From Phreatobacter aquaticus (GTDB taxonomy: Bacteria > Pseudomonadota > Alphaproteobacteria > Rhizobiales > Phreatobacteraceae), in contig NZ_CP039865.1 of the NCBI RefSeq assembly GCF_005160265.1, positions 742,828 through 806,827 on the forward strand: 64,000 bases of DNA, in the 5' to 3' direction. Of this stretch, positions 50,578 through 58,889 are shown piece by piece; within the stretch, counting starts at the first letter, position 1, and every line of letters begins with the position of its first letter. A program made the position numbers and the translations under genes. Under the pieces are notes generated by a model. That model saw nothing but the letters and a program-made list of their open reading frames with translations. It had not been told where the DNA came from and did no database searches.

Positions 50578-52035
50578 ATGGCCACCCATGGACTGGACCG
50601 CCGCGCCCTGCTCGCGGCAACGGCTGCATCCGCCACCCTCATCGCCGCAAGCGAGACCCGCGCGCAGACACCGCCCGCGCCGAACCCGCGCGACCGCGAG
50701 ACGATCCTGATCCGCGGCGCCACCATCGTCTCGATGGATCCGGCTGTCGGCACCCTCGCCAATGGCGACATCCTGATCGAACGCGGCGTGATCCGCGCGA
50801 TCGGCACCGGGCTCGCCGCACCCGCCGATGCGCTGGTGATCGACGGCGCCGGCAAGATCGCCTGCCCCGGCTTCGTCAACGGCCATATCCACCTGCCGCA
50901 GGTGCTGCAGCGCGGGCTCTCCGCCGACCATTCCTTCACCGACTATTTCCGCAACATCGTGCTGCGCTATTCCAACCGCATGACGGTGGCCGATGTGGCG
51001 CTGGGCGTGCGCGCCGGCGGCCTGGAACAGCTCTCGGTCGGCACAACCACGATCGTCGACTGGAACCGCGAAGTCGTCTCGCCCGACCATGCCGATGCCG
51101 CCGTGGAGAGCCACCTCGCTTCCGGCGCCCGCGTCGTCTTCTGCTACACGGTGCCGCTGCGCCCGCAGGACGGTTCCACGCCCAACCATGCCCGCATGAT
51201 GACCCACGCCAAGACGCTGAAGGCCGGCAAGCTCGCCTCCGGCCGGGTCAGCCTCGGCGTCTGCCTGCCCGGCCCCGACTTCATGCCGCTGGAGCCGGCG
51301 CTCGCCGACCTCACCATGCTGAAGGAGCTCGGCGTGCTCACCGCCTTCCATTGCGGCGCGCCAATCTATGCCGCGCGCAAGAAGCGAACGGTGGCAACGC
51401 TCGCCGAACGCGGCCTGCTCGATGGCAATACTCAGCTCGTCCACGCCAATGATCTCGAGGCCGACGAATACAAGATCGCCGCCGACAAGGGGGCATCCTT
51501 GTCCTCGACCCCCGAGGCCGAGATGCATATGGGCCACGGCTTCGCCGCCATCGGCAAGGCGCGCGATGCCGGTCTTCCCGTCAGCCTCGGCACCGACATC
51601 CCCTCGGCCTTCGGCGGCTCCATGCTGGAACAGGCCCGCCTCGCCTATGCGGCGGATCTCGCCCTGCGCAACCAGGCCTCGTTTGCCGCAACGGGCAAAC
51701 CGCCGGAGGTAAAGCCCTGGACGGCGCGGGCCATGCTGGAAGTGCTGACCATCGGCGGCGCCAAGGCCGTCGGCCTTGATCGCGTGACGGGATCGCTCAC
51801 CGTCGGCAAGCGTGCCGACATCCTGCTGATCGATGGCCTCTCGGCCGGCGTCGCGCCGGTGCTCGATCCCATTGGCGCCATCATGCTGCAGGCTTCCGTC
51901 GCCGATATCGGCACAGTCATCGCCGATGGCCGCGTGCAGAAATTTGCCGGCAAACTGACGGACCCCGCCCTGCCGCAGATCATCGAGCAGGTGAAGGCCC
52001 GCTCGGCGGCCATGGTGGAAGCGGCGAAGCAGTAA
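50578..52035 (+). CDS. Exported amidohydrolase (cytosine deaminase/AtzA-like family)
   Basis: A 485-residue metal-dependent amidohydrolase with an apparent Tat signal (LDRRALLAATAASATLIAAS, residues 6-25). Metal residues are visible as His103 and His105 in FVNGHIHLPQ, a histidine in AFHCGAP, one in VHANDL, and an aspartate in SLGTDIPSAFGG near 339. Relatives deaminate or dechlorinate heterocycles or hydrolyse cyclic amides, usually in the cytoplasm, so periplasmic export is unusual. It likely converts a compound before uptake, next to the TctC receptor. A GGAGAG site precedes the ATG. Confidence 0.85.
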   Translation: MATHGLDRRALLAATAASATLIAASETRAQTPPAPNPRDRETILIRGATIVSMDPAVGTLANGDILIERGVIRAIGTGLAAPADALVIDGAGKIACPGFVNGHIHLPQVLQRGLSADHSFTDYFRNIVLRYSNRMTVADVALGVRAGGLEQLSVGTTTIVDWNREVVSPDHADAAVESHLASGARVVFCYTVPLRPQDGSTPNHARMMTHAKTLKAGKLASGRVSLGVCLPGPDFMPLEPALADLTMLKELGVLTAFHCGAPIYAARKKRTVATLAERGLLDGNTQLVHANDLEADEYKIAADKGASLSSTPEAEMHMGHGFAAIGKARDAGLPVSLGTDIPSAFGGSMLEQARLAYAADLALRNQASFAATGKPPEVKPWTARAMLEVLTIGGAKAVGLDRVTGSLTVGKRADILLIDGLSAGVAPVLDPIGAIMLQASVADIGTVIADGRVQKFAGKLTDPALPQIIEQVKARSAAMVEAAKQ

Positions 52036-52080
52036 CGCGGGCAAGAAGCACCTCGTCGGCGCTCGCTGCCACGCGAGAGG

Positions 52081-52267
52081 CCCCACCCCAACCCTCCCCG
52101 CAAGCGGGGAGGGGGCTCTGATCCGCTATCGGCACGTCTGAACTCAACACCCAGCCAGCGCTGGTCTGCGACCGAAACTATCCCTGCTTAAGTCCAAGCC
52201 AATTGAGCATCCGATCGACCGGGCGCGCTCGGCCCCCTCCCCGCTTGCGGGGAGGGTTGGGGCGGGG
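52081..52267. repeat. Paired inverted palindromic element, family A, copy 2
   Basis: The left module (52081-52118) reads CCCCACCCCAACC then CTCCCCGC-AA-GCGGGGAG. The right module (52231-52267) is its inverse, CCGCTTGCGGGGAG then GGTTGGGGCGGGG, with ~110 bp between. Same architecture as 2628-2807. It lies between the convergent amidohydrolase and mtaB genes and is the only thing of note in that 265-bp gap. Confidence 0.8.
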
Positions 52268-52300
52268 TGTTCAGCACCATCCCTCCACCCACTCAAAACC

Positions 52301-53575
52301 TCACGCCGCCAGCGCTTCCCGCCCGTCATGCCCGGCAATGGTCAGCTCGACCATCTCGCCGGGCTCGACCGGCCGGGCGAGCCGCACCGCCGTGAAGTCA
52401 GGCGTGCGGCCGGTGCCGCCGATCTCGGCGAGCACCGGGAAGCTCCGCCCGACGATCCCGTCGAGATGAGCTCTCACAGCCTGTTCGCCCTTTTCGCGCA
52501 GGCGGCGCGCGCGCTCCTTCACCACATCACCCGGAACCGGCGGCATGCGCGCTGCCGGCGTGCCGGGACGCGCCGAGAACGGGAAGACGTGCAGATGCGT
52601 GAGCTCGCAGGCATCGACGATCTCGAGCGAGCGGGCGAACATGTCCTCGGTCTCGGTCGGGAAGCCGGCAATGATATCGGCGCCGAACACCATGTCGGGA
52701 CGCAGGCGGCGCACATCGGCACAGAAGCGGACGACATCGGCGCTCAGGTGCCGCCGCTTCATCCGCTTGAGGATCATGTCGTCGCCCGCCTGCAGCGACA
52801 GGTGAAGATGCGGCATGAACCGCTCGTCCCCGGCAATCACATCCATCAAGTCCGGATCGGCCTCGACGGAATCGATCGACGAGATGCGCAGGCGCTTGAG
52901 CTCCGGCACGTGGCGCAGCACCGCCTTGATCATCTGCCCGAGCTTCGGCTCGCCCGGCAGGCCCTGGCCATAGCTGGTGATGTCGACGCCGGTCAGCACC
53001 ACTTCGCGATAGCCGTTCTCGACCAGGCGGCGGATCTGATCGACCACCTCGCCCATGGGCACCGAACGTGAATTGCCGCGCCCGAACGGGATGATGCAGA
53101 AGGTGCAGCGATGGTCGCAGCCGTTCTGCACCTGCACGAAGGCGCGGGTGCGGCCGGCAAAGCCCTCGACCAGATGGAGCGCCTGCTCCTTGACCGCCAT
53201 GATGTCGTTGACCGCGATCTTCTCGGAAGCCGCGACACCGAAATCGGGCGGGGCCGCGAGCAGCGCACCAACCTCGCTCCAGGCCTCAGGCTTCAGCTTG
53301 GAATCATTGCCGATGACCCGGTCCACCTCGGGCATGGCGGCAAACATGGCGGGATCGGTCTGCGCCGCGCAGCCCGTCACCACGATGCGGGCCTCAGGGT
53401 TGTCGCGCTTCATCCGGCGAATGGTCTGGCGTGCCTGGCGGGTCGCCTCGGCGGTCACGGCGCAGGTGTTGACCACCGTGACGTCGCCCAGCCCCGCCTT
53501 GGCCGCAAGATCGCCGATGACCTCTGACTCCGAGATATTGAGCCGGCAACCGAATGTGACGACTTCAATCCCCAT
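52301..53575 (-). CDS. mtaB: tRNA (N6-threonylcarbamoyladenosine(37)-C2)-methylthiotransferase MtaB
   Basis: A 424-residue radical-SAM methylthiotransferase. Cluster cysteines Cys10 (TFGCRLN), Cys38 (NTCAVT) and Cys69 (VTGCAAQ) form the auxiliary iron-sulfur site. Cys153-x3-Cys157-x2-Cys160 (NGCDHRCTFC) is the radical-SAM triad. The C-terminal ~60 residues look like a TRAM-type RNA-binding domain. It converts t6A to ms2t6A at position 37 of ANN-decoding tRNAs. The ATG at 53575 is 4 bp after dapF; the longer frame would overlap dapF. The mtaB-dapF pairing is common in Rhizobiales. Confidence 0.92.
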   Translation of the reverse strand: MGIEVVTFGCRLNISESEVIGDLAAKAGLGDVTVVNTCAVTAEATRQARQTIRRMKRDNPEARIVVTGCAAQTDPAMFAAMPEVDRVIGNDSKLKPEAWSEVGALLAAPPDFGVAASEKIAVNDIMAVKEQALHLVEGFAGRTRAFVQVQNGCDHRCTFCIIPFGRGNSRSVPMGEVVDQIRRLVENGYREVVLTGVDITSYGQGLPGEPKLGQMIKAVLRHVPELKRLRISSIDSVEADPDLMDVIAGDERFMPHLHLSLQAGDDMILKRMKRRHLSADVVRFCADVRRLRPDMVFGADIIAGFPTETEDMFARSLEIVDACELTHLHVFPFSARPGTPAARMPPVPGDVVKERARRLREKGEQAVRAHLDGIVGRSFPVLAEIGGTGRTPDFTAVRLARPVEPGEMVELTIAGHDGREALAA

Positions 53576-53579
53576 GGCC

Positions 53580-54446
53580 TCAGGCGGCATCCGCGAACAG
53601 GGCCGCATCGAACGTGCCGACATGTTCCAGCTCGGTCGGCCCGGTCATGATGATGTGATTGTCATCCCGCCATTCGATGTGAAGCTCGCCGCCCGGCAGC
53701 GACACGGTCGCCGCACGATCGGTGCGCTTGGTGCGCGCCGCCGAGACCAGCGTGGCGCAGGCCGCCGAACCGCAGGCGCGCGTGATGCCGGCGCCGCGTT
53801 CCCACACCCACAGCACGATGTGATCGCGGCTCTTCACGGCCGCCAGCGAGATATTGGCGCGATCCGGGAAGATCGGATGGTTCTCGAGCATGGGGCCAAT
53901 CTTCGGCAGGTCATAGGCATAGGGGTCGTCGACCCAGAAGATCGCATGGGGATTGCCCACCGAGACCACAGAGGGCGAATGCAGGATCGGCGCGTCGATC
54001 GGTCCGATCTGCAGTTCGATGGCGCGGGTGTCGCGGAATTCCTCGGCCAGCGGAATGTCCTGCCAGCCGAACTTCGGCTCGCCCATGTCGACGGAGAACT
54101 GGGTCTCGCCCATGCGGCGACAGGCGAGCAGGCCGGCGCGCGTCTCCACCGTCAGCGTCTTGCGGTCGCTGCCGTCCATCAGCACCCAGGCGACGCAACG
54201 CGTGCCATTGCCACAGGCGCCCGCCTCCGAGCCATCGGTGTTGTAGATGCGGATGAAGCATTCGGTGCCCGGCGTGCGCGGCTTGTGCAGCACCATCATC
54301 TGGTCGAAATGCGAGCCCTCGGCGGCAGCAATGGCGCGCGCCTCGGCGGCGGTCACCACATGGCTGGACGCGCGCAGATCGACAACGACGATCTCGTTAC
54401 CGGCGCCATTCATCTTCCAGAAGGTGTGGTTGGCGAGCGGGCTCAT
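53580..54446 (-). CDS. dapF: Diaminopimelate epimerase
   Basis: A 288-residue PLP-independent epimerase converting L,L- to meso-diaminopimelate for lysine and peptidoglycan synthesis. Both catalytic cysteines are present: Cys78 in [11 protein letters not shown] and Cys225 in [11 protein letters not shown]. The N-terminal [17 protein letters not shown] strand is standard. It is the first gene of the dapF-mtaB pair, divergent from a GyrI-like protein gene, with a predicted promoter at 54507-54535. Confidence 0.96.
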   Translation of the reverse strand: MSPLANHTFWKMNGAGNEIVVVDLRASSHVVTAAEARAIAAAEGSHFDQMMVLHKPRTPGTECFIRIYNTDGSEAGACGNGTRCVAWVLMDGSDRKTLTVETRAGLLACRRMGETQFSVDMGEPKFGWQDIPLAEEFRDTRAIELQIGPIDAPILHSPSVVSVGNPHAIFWVDDPYAYDLPKIGPMLENHPIFPDRANISLAAVKSRDHIVLWVWERGAGITRACGSAACATLVSAARTKRTDRAATVSLPGGELHIEWRDDNHIIMTGPTELEHVGTFDAALFADAA

Positions 54447-54490
54447 GAGGGTCCGGGTTTCCAGGCGGCGCGATGACGCAGAAAGGGAAT

Positions 54491-54535
54491 AGGGATAGCA
54501 GCGATCCCTATATAGGGTATCATCGTTTCGTCCAA
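54491..54535 (-). promoter_or_regulatory. dapF promoter with palindromic element
   Basis: Reading the minus strand, TTGGAC (54535-54530), 17 bp, then TATAGG (54512-54507) precede dapF. The perfect 12-bp palindrome CCCTATATAGGG (54506-54517) covers the -10 box, and an AGGGAT/ATCCCT inverted pair (54491-54496, 54504-54509) overlaps it. This divergent region may also serve the gene at 54554. Confidence 0.5.
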
Positions 54536-54553
54536 AACCGCTGGCATGTCGGG

Positions 54554-55243
54554 ATGGTTTCAGAAATGGCGGCTCAGGCGATTGTGAAAGCGGTCAGGCC
54601 GATCCTGCTCGGTGCGGCGCTCGCATGGGGTTTGTCGAGCGCGCCGGTGCTCAGCCAGACACCCCCAGCCGCTCCTGCTCCACCGGCTGCCGCCCAGCCG
54701 GTGCCACCACCTGCCGCCGAAACACCGCCCGCGGCTGCAACGCCGCCTGTCGCCAGTGGCGACGCGGTCGACACGTCGGGCTTCGGCGACGAGGTGACGC
54801 TGACCGCCCGGCCCGCTCTGGTGTTGAAGGGCAAGGCCAACTGGGACGACCTCTATGCCACCTTCCGCAAGGCGCTGGCCGATCTGAACGGCATTGCCCG
54901 CGCGCAGGGTGCGGTTGCCGCGGGCCCGCCAATGATCCGCTTCGTCTCCTCGACCGATGACACCGCCGACTTCGAGGCGATCCTCCCGGTCGCCCAGATC
55001 ACCGGCGCGACCGACCGTTTCCTTCCCGCGATGCCCGGCATGACGCCCGGCGGCAAGGCGATCCGCTTCACCCATCTTGGCGGCTACGACACGATGGAAC
55101 AGACCTACGACGAGATCGCCAATTACATCGACGAGCGTGGCGTGCAGGCCGAGGATGCCTTCGTCGAGGAATATGTCCGTGATCCCGACACGACAGCTGA
55201 AACGGAACTCGCGACCTTCATCTACGTGTTTCCGAAACAGTGA
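54554..55243 (+). CDS. Exported GyrI/effector-binding-domain protein
   Basis: A 229-residue protein with a signal peptide ([20 protein letters not shown], residues ~13-32) and then a Pro/Ala-rich linker (residues 35-70). The C-terminal ~150-residue domain ([17 protein letters not shown] to TFIYVFPKQ) has the look of a GyrI-like/transcription-activator effector-binding fold, including the [12 protein letters not shown] helix and an acidic EDAFVEEY strand. An exported copy of this small-molecule-binding fold is unusual. The start could also be the ATG at 54566. The next gene follows 9 bp later. Confidence 0.72.
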   Translation: MVSEMAAQAIVKAVRPILLGAALAWGLSSAPVLSQTPPAAPAPPAAAQPVPPPAAETPPAAATPPVASGDAVDTSGFGDEVTLTARPALVLKGKANWDDLYATFRKALADLNGIARAQGAVAAGPPMIRFVSSTDDTADFEAILPVAQITGATDRFLPAMPGMTPGGKAIRFTHLGGYDTMEQTYDEIANYIDERGVQAEDAFVEEYVRDPDTTAETELATFIYVFPKQ

Positions 55244-55252
55244 CGCAGACCC

Positions 55253-56008
55253 ATGCCAACCGCCTCTCTCGACCATCCCATGACTGAACTCGTCACGCAT
55301 GGCGGGGCCGATTATCTCTCCTGCCTCGTCCAGCTGTCCAAGCTCACGCGTGCCGAGCGCTATCTGGAGATTGGAACGGAGACCGGACAATCGCTGTCGC
55401 TGATCGACTGTGCGTCGGTCTCGGTCGATCCGACCTACCAGATCAAGTTCGACGTCGTCGGGCGCAAGCCCGCCTGCCATCTGTTCCAGCTGCCGAGCGA
55501 CGACTTCTTCGCGCGCCATGACCCCTCGGCATTGCTCGGCGGCAAGCTGGATCTCGCCTTCCTGGATGGCCTCCACCATTACGAGGCGCTGCTGCGCGAC
55601 GTCATCAACACCGAGCGGCACTGCCGGCCAGACAGCGTCATTCTGATGCATGACTGCCTGCCGCCCACGGCCGATATGACCAATCGCGGCGGGCGCGGAT
55701 CGCTGCACCCGAAGTTCCCCAACTTCTGGACCGGCGATGTCTACAAGACCGTCCAGATCCTGATGGCCTATCGGCCGGATCTCAGAATCTTCCTGTTCGA
55801 TGCGCCGCCGACCGGCCTCGTCGCGGTGACCGGACTGGACCCCACCTCCACGGTGCTGGCCGATCGCATGGATGAGATTGTCGCGGAATTCGCGCCGCGC
55901 GGCGACGATCCGGCCAGGCTGCAGGCCTTCATGGCGTCGATCACGCTCACCTCGACCCAGCATCTCGTCGACCGTCGCAGCTGGAAGGCGCTGCTCGCCG
56001 GCAAATGA
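55253..56008 (+). CDS. Class I SAM-dependent methyltransferase-like protein
   Basis: A 251-residue protein with a methyltransferase-type glycine loop YLEIGTETGQSLSLI (about residues 37-51), an acidic strand LDLAFLDGLHHYEALLRDV and a helical C-terminus. It is close to the Methyltransf_24 type. The substrate is unknown and the second half is not characteristic. It is co-directional with the exported GyrI-like gene 9 bp upstream, so the two may be co-transcribed, although their functions do not obviously connect. Confidence 0.7.
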   Translation: MPTASLDHPMTELVTHGGADYLSCLVQLSKLTRAERYLEIGTETGQSLSLIDCASVSVDPTYQIKFDVVGRKPACHLFQLPSDDFFARHDPSALLGGKLDLAFLDGLHHYEALLRDVINTERHCRPDSVILMHDCLPPTADMTNRGGRGSLHPKFPNFWTGDVYKTVQILMAYRPDLRIFLFDAPPTGLVAVTGLDPTSTVLADRMDEIVAEFAPRGDDPARLQAFMASITLTSTQHLVDRRSWKALLAGK

Positions 56009-56050
56009 CGGCGCGCGCGCATTGGCGAATTCGCGTTTCGCATTCTGCGA

Positions 56051-56083
56051 TTGCGCCAACGCATTGAAAACGCGGTGGCGCAA
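56051..56083. promoter_or_regulatory. Inverted repeat upstream of the VOC dioxygenase gene
   Basis: TTGCGCCA (56051-56058) and TGGCGCAA (56076-56083) are perfect 8-bp inverted arms around 17 bp. A second, weaker pair (CACGGTTAGCCGTG, 56113-56126) follows. They lie 61 bp upstream of the VOC-family gene, in an otherwise empty region, and may be a regulator site. Confidence 0.4.
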
Positions 56084-56143
56084 GGGAATGTCCGGCCTAT
56101 CTTCATGGACAACACGGTTAGCCGTGAACCACGGAGATCCCCC

Positions 56144-57076
56144 ATGCGCCACAATGCCCTGCACCACGTCACCGCCATTGCCGGCCCGGCCCGGCGCAAT
56201 CTCGACTTTTACACCCGCACGCTCGGCCTCAGGCTGGTCAAGAAGACCGTCAATTTCGACGATCCCTCGACCTACCATTTCTATTTCGCCGATGCGGCGG
56301 CACAGCCCGGCACCGTGCTGACCTTCTTCCCCTGGGAGCACGCCGCTCCCGGTCGGATCGGCGTCGGCCAGACGCAGGAGACAAGCTTCCGCATCCCCGA
56401 AAGCGCCATCGGCTTCTGGAGCCACCGCCTGCTCGCCCATGGCGTTGCCCATGACGCGCCGGTCAAGCGCTTCGGCGAGACCGTGATCACCTTCAGGGAC
56501 CCGGACGGCATGCGCTTCGCGCTGGTCGCCGTGGCCGGCATCGAAGGTGAGGCCGCCTGGACCACGGATGACATCCCGGCGGATGTCGCGATCCGCGGCT
56601 TCCACGGCGTCAATCTGCTGCTCGCCGATGCCACGAAGACGGCCGCCATCCTCACCGGCGTGTTCGGCTTCGAGAAGGTTGCGACCGAAGGCAGCGTGAC
56701 CCGCTACCAGATCGCCGACCGTCCGCTCGGCGGCATCATCGACCTGCACGAGGCCGGCGGCTTCCTGGCTGGCCGCGAAGGCGCGGGCTCGGTGCATCAC
56801 ATCGCGTTCCGCGCCGACGACGATGCCGACCAGGCCGCCATGGTGAAGCTGCTGACCGAGGAATATGGCCAGCGCGTCACCGGCCAGCGCGACCGCGACT
56901 ATTTCCGCTCGGTCTATTTCCGCGAGCCGGGCGGCGTGCTGTTCGAGATCGCGACCGACGCGCCGGGCTTTGCCGTCGACGAGCCGGCCGACAGCCTGGG
57001 CCAGGCGCTCAAGCTGCCGAAGCAGTACGAGCCGCGACGCGCGGAGATCGAGGCCCGGCTGCCGGCGCTGGTGTGA
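56144..57076 (+). CDS. VOC-superfamily ring-cleaving dioxygenase/glyoxalase-like protein
   Basis: A 310-residue protein with two vicinal-oxygen-chelate modules. The first begins MRHNALHHVTAIAG with the metal histidine, and the second has GSVHHIAFRADD near 213-224 and a final LFEIATDAPG acidic ligand. The layout (two modules, HHVT start, C-terminal tail) is that of hydroquinone-type ring-cleaving dioxygenases of the LinE/MhqO kind, though a glyoxalase-like function cannot be excluded. GGAG precedes the ATG at 56144. Confidence 0.82.
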   Translation: MRHNALHHVTAIAGPARRNLDFYTRTLGLRLVKKTVNFDDPSTYHFYFADAAAQPGTVLTFFPWEHAAPGRIGVGQTQETSFRIPESAIGFWSHRLLAHGVAHDAPVKRFGETVITFRDPDGMRFALVAVAGIEGEAAWTTDDIPADVAIRGFHGVNLLLADATKTAAILTGVFGFEKVATEGSVTRYQIADRPLGGIIDLHEAGGFLAGREGAGSVHHIAFRADDDADQAAMVKLLTEEYGQRVTGQRDRDYFRSVYFREPGGVLFEIATDAPGFAVDEPADSLGQALKLPKQYEPRRAEIEARLPALV

Positions 57077-57089
57077 ACGGGAGTAGCAA

Positions 57090-57128
57090 CCCCACCCCGA
57101 CCCCCCCTTTGCAAGGGGAGGGGGAAGG
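57090..57128. repeat. Single family-A palindromic module
   Basis: CCCCACCCCGACCCCCCC then TTTGCAAGGGGAGGGGG resembles one arm of the paired elements at 2628 and 52081 and has no facing partner. It lies between the VOC gene and the hydrolase gene, 51 bp ahead of the latter. Confidence 0.6.
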
Positions 57129-57178
57129 GCGCGGCCTGAACTCCCCTCCTCCCGCTATCCTTCCCCCCGGAGGTCCCT

Positions 57179-57793
57179 ATGACCACGCCCCTTTCCTTCG
57201 TCCATCGCTTTGAACCGGCCACCGATCCCACCCGCAAGCCGCTGCTCCTGCTACACGGCACGGGTGGCGACGAGAATGATCTCATCCCGCTCGGCCGCAT
57301 GGTCGCGCCAGGTGCGGCGCTCATTTCGCCTCGCGGCCAGGTGCTGGAAGGCGGCATGCCGCGCTTCTTCCGCAGGCTGGCTGAGGGCGTGTTCGATGAG
57401 GATGACGTGCGCCGCCGCGCCGACGATCTCGCAGCCTTCATCGCCGAGGCGCGCGGGGCCTACGGCCTGGAGGCGCCCGTGGCGCTCGGTTTCTCCAACG
57501 GCGCGAATATCGCGGCGGCCCTGCTCTACCGCCATCCCGGCGTGCTGGCGGGCGCGGCACTGATCCGGGCCATGGTGCCGCTCTCCACTGACAAGCCGGC
57601 ATCTCAGCCGGCGACGCCGGTGCTGATCGTCTCCGGTACGATGGATCCGATCATCCCAGCCGCCAATGCAGCGACGCTTGCGGCAAGCCTCGCCGCCGCC
57701 GGTGCCAGCGTGCAGCACGAGACGCTGCCGACCGGCCATGGCCTGGTTCAGTCCGACGTGACCCTCACCCGCGACTGGCTGGACCGGATCTGA
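57179..57793 (+). CDS. Alpha/beta hydrolase (phospholipase/carboxylesterase family)
   Basis: A 204-residue alpha/beta hydrolase with nucleophile Ser106 in GFSNGAN, Asp156 in GTMDPI and His187 in TGHGL, plus the LLLLHGTGGDEND oxyanion loop at 22-34. It is the small carboxylesterase type (YpfH/esterase D-like length). GGAGG precedes the ATG. The VOC-type dioxygenase gene lies 102 bp upstream; in quinone-detoxification loci (MhqO/MhqD) these two families sit together, so a shared detoxification role is likely. Confidence 0.85.
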   Translation: MTTPLSFVHRFEPATDPTRKPLLLLHGTGGDENDLIPLGRMVAPGAALISPRGQVLEGGMPRFFRRLAEGVFDEDDVRRRADDLAAFIAEARGAYGLEAPVALGFSNGANIAAALLYRHPGVLAGAALIRAMVPLSTDKPASQPATPVLIVSGTMDPIIPAANAATLAASLAAAGASVQHETLPTGHGLVQSDVTLTRDWLDRI

Positions 57794-57805
57794 CGCCCCT
57801 CACAA

Positions 57806-57918
57806 CGTCACCCCCGGCGAGCGAAGCGAGGGAAGGGGGTCCAGGAGTCGCGGGCACTGACCTTTCGGCCCCTAGATCCCCTTCCCTCGGCGCTGACGCG
57901 CCTCGCCGGGGATGACGG
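57806..57918. repeat. Paired inverted palindromic element, family B, copy 2
   Basis: The left arm starts CGTCACCCCCGGCGAGCGAAG and the right arm ends CTCGCCGGGGATGACG, the same arrangement as at 7771-7888. It separates the hydrolase gene from the convergent L,D-transpeptidase gene. Confidence 0.75.
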
Positions 57919-57954
57919 GAGTGCTAGCTGCGCGATGGCTCGACGATGATCGCC

Positions 57955-57991
57955 AAACAAAAAGCCCTCCGCACCGTCCGGTGCGAAGGGC
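57955..57991 (-). terminator. Intrinsic terminator for the L,D-transpeptidase gene
   Basis: On the minus strand a 12-bp stem (GCCCTTCGCACC / GGTGCGGAGGGC, one G-T pair) with a 4-base loop is followed by TTTTTGTTTG. It begins 45 bp after the stop of the transpeptidase gene. Confidence 0.85.
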
Positions 57992-58036
57992 CTGAAACAT
58001 GTCAGCTCAGCTGGCCGTTCAGCCAGCGAACGGGTG

Positions 58037-58615
58037 TCAGCGGGTGACCACCACCCGGGTGCCGACGCCGACACGGTTCATCAGGTCGACCACGTCCTCG
58101 TTGAGCATGCGGAAGCAGCCCATGGAAGCGGCGGTGCCGATCGAGCGGCGCATGCCGGCCGACGTGCCGTGGATGGCATATTCGCCGCCCGCGAGAGTCA
58201 GGGCGCCTTCGCCCATCGGATTGTTGGGAGCGCCACCCGGGATCACGTCGGGCAGGGCCGGATTGGCACGCCGCACGACGGCCGGGGGCGACCAGGCCGG
58301 ACGCGCGTGGCGGCCGTTGACATAGGTCTCGCCTTCCCACTGCTCGCTCTGCTTGCCGACCGCGATGCGGTAGCGGATGGCGGTGCCGTCACCCTGAACG
58401 AGATAGAGCCGGCGCTCGGAATTGCGGATGACGATGGTGCCGGCCGCGGCCGCGATCGGCGCGCGGACCGTTTCGGTACCACCGGTGGGACGCGACATCT
58501 CCCGCGCCTGACCGCGGCGGCGACCCTCGGCCGCATTGGCCAGATCGAAGGTCAGAAGAATGGCGCACACGCCCAGCGCAATGGCGGCAGCGCGCCGCCC
58601 GGTCCCAATCGTCAT
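58037..58615 (-). CDS. L,D-transpeptidase (YkuD domain)
   Basis: A 192-residue exported protein: signal-like helix AAAIALGVCAILLTFDLANA (9-28), then a YkuD catalytic domain with His149 in YAIHGTSAG and the nucleophile Cys167 in TAASMGCFRM. It forms 3-3 cross-links in peptidoglycan or anchors proteins to it. The ATG at 58615 follows GGGAGA; the frame extends upstream without a better start. A clear terminator lies downstream. Single-gene unit. Confidence 0.93.
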   Translation of the reverse strand: MTIGTGRRAAAIALGVCAILLTFDLANAAEGRRRGQAREMSRPTGGTETVRAPIAAAAGTIVIRNSERRLYLVQGDGTAIRYRIAVGKQSEQWEGETYVNGRHARPAWSPPAVVRRANPALPDVIPGGAPNNPMGEGALTLAGGEYAIHGTSAGMRRSIGTAASMGCFRMLNEDVVDLMNRVGVGTRVVVTR

Positions 58616-58889
58616 GACAGTCTCCCACCCCGCCGTTCCGTCCCTGGCGGTGGCCCCAGAGAAGCGGAATTGCGGTTTCTTCTGGGTTTCTGAGTGAGGA
58701 AATTTGGACGGGAGAGTCAACGAGTCGTTGCACGCTGAAATCCGGTTGTTTTGCGGTGTTGCCGCAACGCAACGCCGCGAGGCCGATTCACCCTTCATTC
58801 ACCACGCAATCCGTTCAGCACTCGTCAACCATGTCCTTCAACCCCCTGCTGACCGGCCCCTCCCACACTGTGGCGAAACGGTGGAGGCG

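Noticed and set aside
54560..56800. 746-codon minus-strand frame opposite the GyrI-like, methyltransferase-like and VOC genes
   Set aside because: Spans several genes on the other strand, lacks motifs and a ribosome site; antisense shadow of high-GC coding.
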